Positions 62,001 to 64,000 of a stretch of DNA of 64,000 nucleotides are shown in pieces. The DNA is taken from contig OZ024824.1 in assembly GCA_964016985.1 (NCBI GenBank), positions 122,012,839 to 122,076,838 on the forward strand. Direction: 5' to 3'. Each line of letters opens with the position of its first letter. The first letter of the stretch is position 1. Under the pieces are notes generated by a model. The model searched no databases. It was not told where the DNA came from and worked only from the letters and a program-made list of their open reading frames with translations. Source of the stretch: Anodontia alba. Its lineage: Eukaryota > Mollusca > Bivalvia > Lucinida > Lucinidae. The position numbers and the translations under genes were made by a program.

Positions 62001-62759
62001 GAAAATCTTCTCTCCTTATATAATATCAAAGCACATTCTAAAAAAATTACAGTAATAGAGGCATCACTTATTATCCAGTATTTGTCAAGAAAAAATTAAA
62101 TGTTCTGTGACATGTCAAAAATAGCTTAATCTAGAATATTCCATCTGGAAATTCCAAAAAGACTATAAACAACTTGTTATTGTAAACACGATTTTCCAGA
62201 AAGTTCAAATTTATATATAAACACATGCAGTAAAGATGAAAATAATGATACTTAAAATAATCAAACACCCTATATATATCTAAACACTTTTATTAACCTG
62301 ATTTAGAGTACATTACAAAATAAGCAATAATAATACTTATACATACAATTCTGATACAAAATCTGACCTTTACAAAAAAAAAAAATCTCACTCAGTTTGT
62401 CCGAGCGTGTGAAAAAAAAAAATCTCACTGAATTTGAAAATCTCTCACTGTTTTTGTCCAAATGGGATTTTTTCTCACAAAAATCTGCGGCCAGAATAAT
62501 CCCTGGTGCTGGCAGCCGATTATTCACTCCTTACACCAAAGCCTGGGGATACTGTTGTTTTATCCGCCATGCCAATGTCTCGCATACCAAATACGTTCAT
62601 ACAGAATAAGTGTGCCTTACATTGCAAGAAGAAAACTGGAGTGTTATTAGTTTTCGCGACTTGCCCAGCACTTATTTCATTGCCTTTTTGTAATTTTACC
62701 TGACTCCTTTCACGATGAGTTCGAGTTCTTGTTTTGTTAGCATTTTTCCAGGACGACAT
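31992..62759 (-). CDS. UTP11: U3 snoRNA-associated protein UTP11, complete spliced gene
   Basis: UTP11 is a small basic nucleolar protein of the U3 snoRNP / small-subunit processome needed for pre-18S rRNA cleavage. Eight minus-strand exons join in perfect phase (60+62+103+117+94+131+111+87 nt) to 254 residues plus stop, against about 253 in vertebrates. Landmarks in order: MSSWKNANKTRTRTHRERSQ; LGHLEKKKDYRQRADDHH; LLKQKALDKNPDEFYFNM; QLKLMFSQDLKYVNMKRSAE; KIERLKSSLHLIDC; NRTFNRPKLEAL; KKRIEREKELSIIAQKMERK; YKWKFQRKR at the C-terminus. All are characteristic of UTP11. The start at 62759 is chosen because it gives the family N-terminus; an in-frame ATG 30 nt upstream (62789) is possible. The gene spans 31 kb because introns are filled with transposons. 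Confidence 0.97.
32200..32800 (+). repeat. Degenerate tandem array with terminal hairpin atgcccc/ggggcat
   Basis: The block attttgttcacaaggtttcc recurs at about 32275, 32437 and 32720. After a gggttggacagagggacagg linker, an ATGCCCC / GGGGCAT hairpin closes one unit at about 32621-32656. This is the same design as the other hairpin-ended arrays here. Confidence 0.6.
33180..35680. other. UTP11 introns 6-7, no further genes
   Basis: Apart from exon 7, this contains family D hairpins (33610-33740, 33950-34110) and MITE K (34289-34498). 34500-35680 holds AT-rich sequence, with part of a core hairpin near 35110-35180 and no exon-like frame. Confidence 0.5.
33448..33558 (-). CDS. UTP11: UTP11 exon 7
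   Basis: 111 nt encode ELSNERKKKYKELKKRIERE then KELSIIAQKMERKKQLT, with donor gtaagt. The start is set at the acceptor ctccctattttaag, which has a good pyrimidine tract, keeps phase 0 after exon 6 and aligns with the family. An alternative phase-0 acceptor (gattctgag) would add VSPYFK; acceptors further upstream break the frame. Confidence 0.9.
35683..35978 (+). mobile_element. TA-target MITE, family I, copy 1
   Basis: Terminal repeats of the type cagtcgactctcgttatctc, TA on both sides (35681-35682, 35979-35980), 296 bp. The right end touches UTP11 exon 6: the duplicated TA is positions +6/+7 of the downstream intron. Confidence 0.88.
35986..36116 (-). CDS. UTP11: UTP11 exon 6, boxed in by two MITEs
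   Basis: 131 nt encode KKFDAAKYFKTHPSLVNRTF then NRPKLEALKSGELASIADVD and SLE. FNRP is a family hallmark. The donor gtatgt runs directly into MITE I copy 1, and MITE I copy 2 begins 32 bases upstream of the exon. Confidence 0.95.
36149..36777 (+). mobile_element. TA-target MITE, family I, copy 2, split by a SINE
   Basis: Same orientation and termini as copy 1 (cagtcgactctagttatctc ... ataacgagagtcgactg), TA at 36147-36148 and 36778-36779. Without the SINE and its duplication it is about 312 bp. Confidence 0.88.
36358..36662 (-). mobile_element. tRNA-headed SINE, copy 6, nested in MITE I
   Basis: Full length on the minus strand (head at about 36590-36660 with box B ggttcaaccc). Perfect 12-bp duplication aaatgttgttcg (36346-36357, 36663-36674). 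A short duplicated ccgtttaccag sits inside. Confidence 0.93.
37220..38530. other. UTP11 intron 5 part: MITE A and diverged tandem units
   Basis: MITE A occupies 37785-38018. On both sides, related blocks (gaagttaatttcacaaagta...tgcactatcagtcatcattt; 37665 and 38092) show a broken tandem repeat that the MITE entered. No gene is seen. Confidence 0.5.
38530..38813 (-). mobile_element. SINE without a tRNA head, copy 3
   Basis: Same family as 3820-4120. Perfect 9-bp duplication gccatcaga (38521-38529, 38814-38822). Confidence 0.82.
38820..40110 (+). repeat. Tandem array, monomer about 150-190 bp
   Basis: Eight diverged units marked by gggacataactccaagagtt recur at about 38881, 39031, 39209, 39352, 39511, 39700 and 39857, each with a ccttaccttagagaccaa and gtataagtttcatcaaagta segment. 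The frames inside are not coding-like. Confidence 0.75.
41315..42369. mobile_element. CAGGGCTC-ended insertion inside the LINE RT domain
   Basis: Minus-strand ends cagggctccagaaaatcgg and (complement) ccagggctctggaaattctg look like a terminal inverted repeat, and the flanks are the two halves of the RT palm region. The inside has a core-type hairpin at about 41860-41925 and no recognised protein. Target duplication is unclear. Confidence 0.55.
43017..43124. mobile_element. 108-bp perfect-hairpin MITE, family H, in the LINE
   Basis: Arms agcattctacgtaaatctac then a gggccgatg-rich stretch, complemented after a 5-base loop (ctacc). Stem over 40 bp. It interrupts the LINE linker/RT reading. Confidence 0.85.
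43201..43440. mobile_element. Palindromic MITE A inserted in the LINE
   Basis: Exact 5-bp flanks cctgg on both sides (43196-43200, 43441-43445), splitting the LINE linker from its RT domain. Confidence 0.9.
44982..45271 (-). mobile_element. tRNA-headed SINE, copy 7
   Basis: Minus-strand full body with head at about 45200-45270 (box B ggttcgatccc). The final caacacaaa tail is missing and no clear duplication is seen. It ends about 255 bases from UTP11 exon 5. Confidence 0.82.
45526..45619 (-). CDS. UTP11: UTP11 exon 5
   Basis: 94 nt encode KIERLKSSLHLIDCDDKPKN then KHTIFVDSKKD plus one base, between acceptor atatttcag and donor gtaagt. KIERLKS-LHL and the NKH-FxDxKK block match the family. 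Confidence 0.96.
45645..46115 (+). repeat. Hairpin-ended element with three tandem units
   Basis: Units marked tttttgatctacaagttgcc recur at about 45665, 45800 and 45932. After a gacgccgcaccaagac / gacgacgcatgacgg linker comes a terminal hairpin AGCTCACTTTGAGC...GCTCAGGTGAGCT followed by aataa (about 46077-46112). Confidence 0.75.
46410..46910. mobile_element. MITE K split by a tRNA-headed SINE (46524-46830, minus)
   Basis: The SINE is full length and carries a perfect 11-bp duplication aatggcaaaaa (46513-46523, 46831-46841) made from MITE sequence. The two MITE halves rejoin across it. Confidence 0.92.
47300..47539. mobile_element. Palindromic MITE A beside the UTP11 exon 4 donor
   Basis: Near-perfect palindrome with exact cctgg flanks (47295-47299, 47540-47544). 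A 31-bp piece of its left flank plus end (ttttcattaacctgggccca...) is duplicated just outside it at 47256-47290. Confidence 0.9.
47557..47673 (-). CDS. UTP11: UTP11 exon 4
   Basis: 117 nt encode DGVHQRRETTEPEHTEAQLK then LMFSQDLKYVNMKRSAELK, between acceptor ttcttacag and donor gttagt. The palindromic MITE A (47300-47539) ends 17 bases beyond the exon, inside the intron. Confidence 0.96.
47930..48002 (+). repeat. Terminal hairpin of a hairpin-ended element (remnant)
   Basis: A cgacgacacagacgacggac linker followed by AGCTCTCCAAGAGC / GGCTCTGGTGAGCT and aaaa, the same design as at 46077 and 54087. Tandem units are not preserved here. Confidence 0.65.
48003..49310. other. UTP11 intron 3 part, no recognised gene
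   Basis: Contains a core hairpin half (about 48545-48600, gcaaacagtgtagaccctga) and AT-rich sequence. No exon or long frame is seen. Confidence 0.45.
49311..49775 (+). repeat. 450-bp dispersed repeat, copy 1
   Basis: About 80-85 percent identical by eye to 63175-63655 over its length (landmarks: ctatgcaatttctatagtaa; cttttctttgctgaatttga; tgcataatttgcaatcattt; ttttgcattaaatcatgaca). No coding capacity; family unknown. Confidence 0.7.
49898..50111. mobile_element. Palindromic TTAA-ended MITE E, best copy
   Basis: TTAA at 49898-49901 and 50108-50111. The arms (cccagaaaacaggatttgac, atttcatgcaaattgtct) are almost perfect inverted repeats around a cctaagg centre. Confidence 0.88.
50190..50265 (-). 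mobile_element. tRNA-derived SINE head (third type), fragment
   Basis: Minus strand gtgtcccggtggctgagtgc ... atgttcgagtcctg carries box A and box B spacing of a Leu/Ser-type tRNA, but no acceptor stem closes. It is therefore a SINE head, not a tRNA gene. Confidence 0.55.
50665..50767 (-). CDS. UTP11: UTP11 exon 3
   Basis: 103 nt encode DHHRKAKTLKLLKQKALDKN then PDEFYFNMVNTVKK; KNPDEFYF is the most conserved stretch of UTP11. Acceptor tgtatatatag, donor gtatat. Confidence 0.96.
51528..53575 (+). repeat. 128-bp satellite, 15-16 monomers of two alternating types
   Basis: Monomers start at ggtca at 51656, 51784, 51912, 52040, 52168, 52296, 52424, 52552, 52680, 52808, 52936, 53064, 53192, 53320 and 53447 (period 128, once 127), with a degenerate one at 51528. 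Type A has caatgacctagatatagtaa and type B has caccaacagagatatatttt. The shared part is cccaggtgtgacatttatcc ... ggcaaaatcactgaaccatg. The order is ABABBAB ABABBAB A. Confidence 0.95.
53690..54060 (+). repeat. Two tandem units of about 190 bp
   Basis: Blocks from gtgtcctagattttgacccc to gaaaaactttaacacag (53703-53877) and gtgtcctagattctgacccc to gaaaaactttaacgcag (53888-54046) are adjacent near-copies, directly after the satellite and before the terminal hairpin. Confidence 0.8.
54416..54727 (+). mobile_element. tRNA-headed SINE, best-preserved copy (9)
   Basis: Head ggcctcggtggctcagttgg (box A) to gcgggttcaacccccgcc (box B) with pairing acceptor arms gcctcgg/ccgaggt. The body is intact and ends (caaa)n. 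Perfect 12-bp duplication aacatgactcac (54404-54415, 54728-54739). Confidence 0.96.
55775..55836 (-). CDS. UTP11: UTP11 exon 2
   Basis: 62 nt encode PESRAHLGHLEKKKDYRQRA plus two bases of Asp, acceptor ttttctttcag, donor gtaaga. The LGxLEKKKDYxxRADD motif defines the family. Confidence 0.96.
55900..57000 (-). mobile_element. Second mariner-type element, right end lost
   Basis: The left end ctaggggaattcaataagtt is mariner-like. The matching inverted repeat is not found near 57000-57150, so one end is missing. It holds the broken transposase below. Confidence 0.75.
56053..56987 (-). pseudogene. mariner transposase, frameshifted
   Basis: Minus-strand pieces in order: N-terminal HTH (MESQNIEFRAVIKFLTKEGA, 56987-56800); a second frame 56802-56344 with LALECGISNGSV, LVTGDETWLHHWDPDTKKEP (first catalytic Asp intact) and ATVFWDSKGI; then MHDNAPVHKS (second Asp) and YSSDLAPSDYYLF (third Asp) in 56265-56053. 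All three catalytic Asp motifs persist, but at least three frame breaks separate them. Confidence 0.88.
57190..57740 (+). repeat. Three 159-bp tandem units with terminal hairpin
   Basis: Units begin ggagcttagtcaagggcaga at 57199, 57358 and 57517 (period 159). A gggatggacgtacgtacggg linker and the hairpin TGCCC..CTATTC-ttc-GAATAG..GGGCA (57708-57741) close it, followed by taaaa. Confidence 0.88.
58543..58674 (+). mobile_element. LINE reverse transcriptase fragment, second family
   Basis: The plus-strand frame reads MVRQFHDGMLARVQNDD then PFPVTNGVQQGCVLASTLF, the conserved RT palm stretch before the catalytic Asp pair. It ends abruptly at the poly-T that starts the next element. It differs from the LINE at 40-44 kb. 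Confidence 0.8.
58669..60170 (-). mobile_element. CAGGG-ended non-autonomous element, copy 2 (inverted)
   Basis: Minus-strand homologue of 19810-21676. The terminus at 60170 reads outward cagggttctcggggac. Its minus-strand frame (59205-59474) shares the end VACIDRSTVQM with copy 1. A 37-bp piece ctcctttgatagtgagcatg... is tandemly doubled at 58703-58770. Confidence 0.7.
60172..60570. mobile_element. 399-bp palindromic MITE, family F
   Basis: Arms ccatatcttgttgcatcgct, tcatttttggctgaaatatt and so on are complemented along the whole length to agatatgg at 60570, about 90 percent by eye, including an inner pair around accagaattagacaggtttg. It abuts the end of the preceding element. Confidence 0.88.
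60962..62505. mobile_element. Possible CAGGGAT-ended element in UTP11 intron 1
   Basis: Ends cagggatcgttttctggcgc and (complement) cagggattattctggccgca resemble each other. Inside is a 61-codon frame (61349-61534, MATCYSILFEHNPARLKRPR...) of unknown nature. No target duplication is found, so it may be two partial copies rather than one element. 61560-62400 shows nothing recognisable. Confidence 0.4.
62700..62759 (-). CDS. UTP11: UTP11 exon 1 with start codon
   Basis: 60 nt encode MSSWKNANKTRTRTHRERSQ, donor gtaaaa. THRERSQ corresponds to the conserved HRERSQP motif, whose Pro starts exon 2. Phase 0 into an intron of 6.9 kb. Confidence 0.93.
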
Positions 62760-62789
62760 TTCAAACACACTAACCGAATTAAATATCAA

Positions 62790-63050
62790 ATTTGGAAAAA
62801 AAGTATTTCAGACTAAACATATGAGAAAACCTCGAAACTGAAGAGTCACAAGTGAAGATGAACTCCCTTGGTCAGATAAACACCGTCATTAGCAGAAATG
62901 GAGCGAAATGTAAAACAAGTTCCTGTCAAACAACAGATAGTATATCACTAATACATGTAATTTTCCGACATTATTAACGCCATATTAAGATATAAAAGTT
63001 GATTTTGTGATTTAGAAAGGAATTAATTTGTGATACAGTTGTTCTGTTAC
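62790..63050. promoter_or_regulatory. Region upstream of UTP11 (promoter expected)
   Basis: Upstream of the start codon there is no TATA box at a convincing distance and no CpG-rich block. Only the position argues for a promoter here. Confidence 0.25.
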
Positions 63051-63685
63051 TGTCCTTTTGATATCACTCGGGAGGACGTTTTTTGCTTGGCGTTTTATCT
63101 TAAATCAAAATAATTTGTTCTGATTGACCATATCTTGTTAGAAACCATTTGTCTATTCTGTTTCTGTGTTTTGTTCTCAAATATTTAACCTAAAATCAAA
63201 TTTACGGCCAAAAACATGGTCTGATCTATGCAATTTCTATAGTAAAGTGATTTTTTTTTTTTTTTTTTTTTTTAATTTTTTGTCAGAAAAAAATAGGTTT
63301 TACTTTTCTTTGCTGAATTTGAGTTATTGATGTTTCAGAACAATATTGTAAAAAAATTCAGAAAAATTGAACAAGCGGAAAATTGTTGAAAATCTGCCTT
63401 AAAGTTACCTACAGATTTTTGCATAATTTGCATTCATTTTTACTATGGGAAAAAGTGAAAATATTTGATTTTTCAAAAATCAATGACTAGAATAAAACTT
63501 TTAGTGCATCGGTAATTACGACAAATGGTTTTGCATTAAATCACGGCAAAAGTTTGCAAATTTACTTCTTCTGTGTAAAGCACCAAGGAAAAAATCGACT
63601 TGCTGGTAGATGTCGAAATCACAGTAGTTCCGGGTTTAGATCTTTAGAAAAAGGAAAAATCGTCATCAAAAACACGACAGCGGTC

Positions 63686-63727
<42 letters not shown>

Positions 63728-64000
63728 ATATGTTTTTTGTCGTCCATTTATTCTTCTTCATATATCTGAAATAAATTTGGGAAATATTACCTTATTGGTC
63801 GATACAATCCGATTTCCTCCAGCGACATAAATTTTGTAAATGTGTAAATAACATTCGCGTACTGTCCTTTCGACATCACTCAGAAAGACGTTTTTTGTTT
63901 GGCGTTTTATTTCAATAAAAATATTTTGTTCTGATAGACCATATCTTATCAAAAACCATTTGTCTATTCTGTGTCTGTGATTTGTGCTTAAATATTCACC
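63050..64000 (+). repeat. Long direct repeat, about 811-bp period, with the 450-bp repeat inside
   Basis: The stretch at 63050-63190 (ctgtccttttgatatcactc ... ccatttgtctattctg ... ttaacc) returns at 63861-64000 and runs into the window edge. Between them lie copy 2 of the 450-bp repeat (63175-63655) and an A run of about 34 (63691-63724). This may be the start of a tandem array extending right. Confidence 0.7.

Noticed and set aside
62759..62789. Upstream in-frame ATG as the UTP11 start
   Set aside because: It would add ten residues absent from the family; the downstream ATG gives the conserved N-terminus and length.

Overview
This is a metazoan nuclear window with no bacterial or viral layout. 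Two conserved single-copy genes are spread over many small exons with canonical GT-AG introns, and almost all the rest is introns packed with short transposons. Gene content and repeat style (tRNA-headed SINEs, piles of palindromic MITEs, 130-190 bp tandem arrays inside mobile elements) point to a mollusc, most likely a heterodont bivalve such as a venerid or dreissenid clam. That placement is an inference from remembered repeat style, not from a database search.

Gene 1 (+ strand, about 2.6-28.5 kb) is MRPS9, the mitochondrial small-subunit ribosomal protein uS9m. Nine exons are recognisable (the first tentative). They join in frame to about 256 codons and a stop, corresponding to the C-terminal two thirds of the protein; the transit peptide and N-terminal exons lie left of the window. 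Gene 2 (- strand, 62.8 down to 31.9 kb) is UTP11, a nucleolar U3 snoRNP / small-subunit processome protein. Eight exons give a complete 254-residue protein, matching the usual length of about 253. The genes are tail to tail about 3.4 kb apart, one serving the mitochondrial small ribosomal subunit and the other cytoplasmic small-subunit maturation. No functional coupling is claimed.

Layout: 0-1 kb, 3' end of a LINE; 1.1-2.6 kb, degenerate tandem array with a SINE; 2.6-28.5 kb, MRPS9 exons among hairpin MITEs, SINEs, a mariner inside a minisatellite (11.5-13.2 kb), a 2.4 kb TIR element (15.6-18.0 kb), a 1.9 kb CAGGG-ended element (19.8-21.7 kb), a 60-bp minisatellite (23.2-23.8 kb) and a 165-bp array (25.8-26.8 kb); 28.5-31.9 kb, intergenic MITEs and SINEs; 32-62.8 kb, UTP11 with a 150-190 bp array (38.8-40.1 kb), a nested LINE (40.1-44.3 kb), a 128-bp satellite (51.5-53.6 kb), a broken mariner (55.9-57.0 kb), a second CAGGG-ended copy in inverse orientation (58.7-60.2 kb) and a 399-bp palindrome (60.2-60.6 kb); 62.8-64 kb, upstream repeats.

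I found no operon-like or defence-like system. The strongest observations concern transposons at splice sites: a SINE whose 12-bp target duplication includes the MRPS9 exon-4 acceptor tract, and two direct MITE copies boxing in UTP11 exon 6, one starting at intron position +6. Others are a set of unrelated tandem-array elements sharing one terminal-hairpin design, and a SINE family without a tRNA head whose tail resembles those of the tRNA-headed SINEs.
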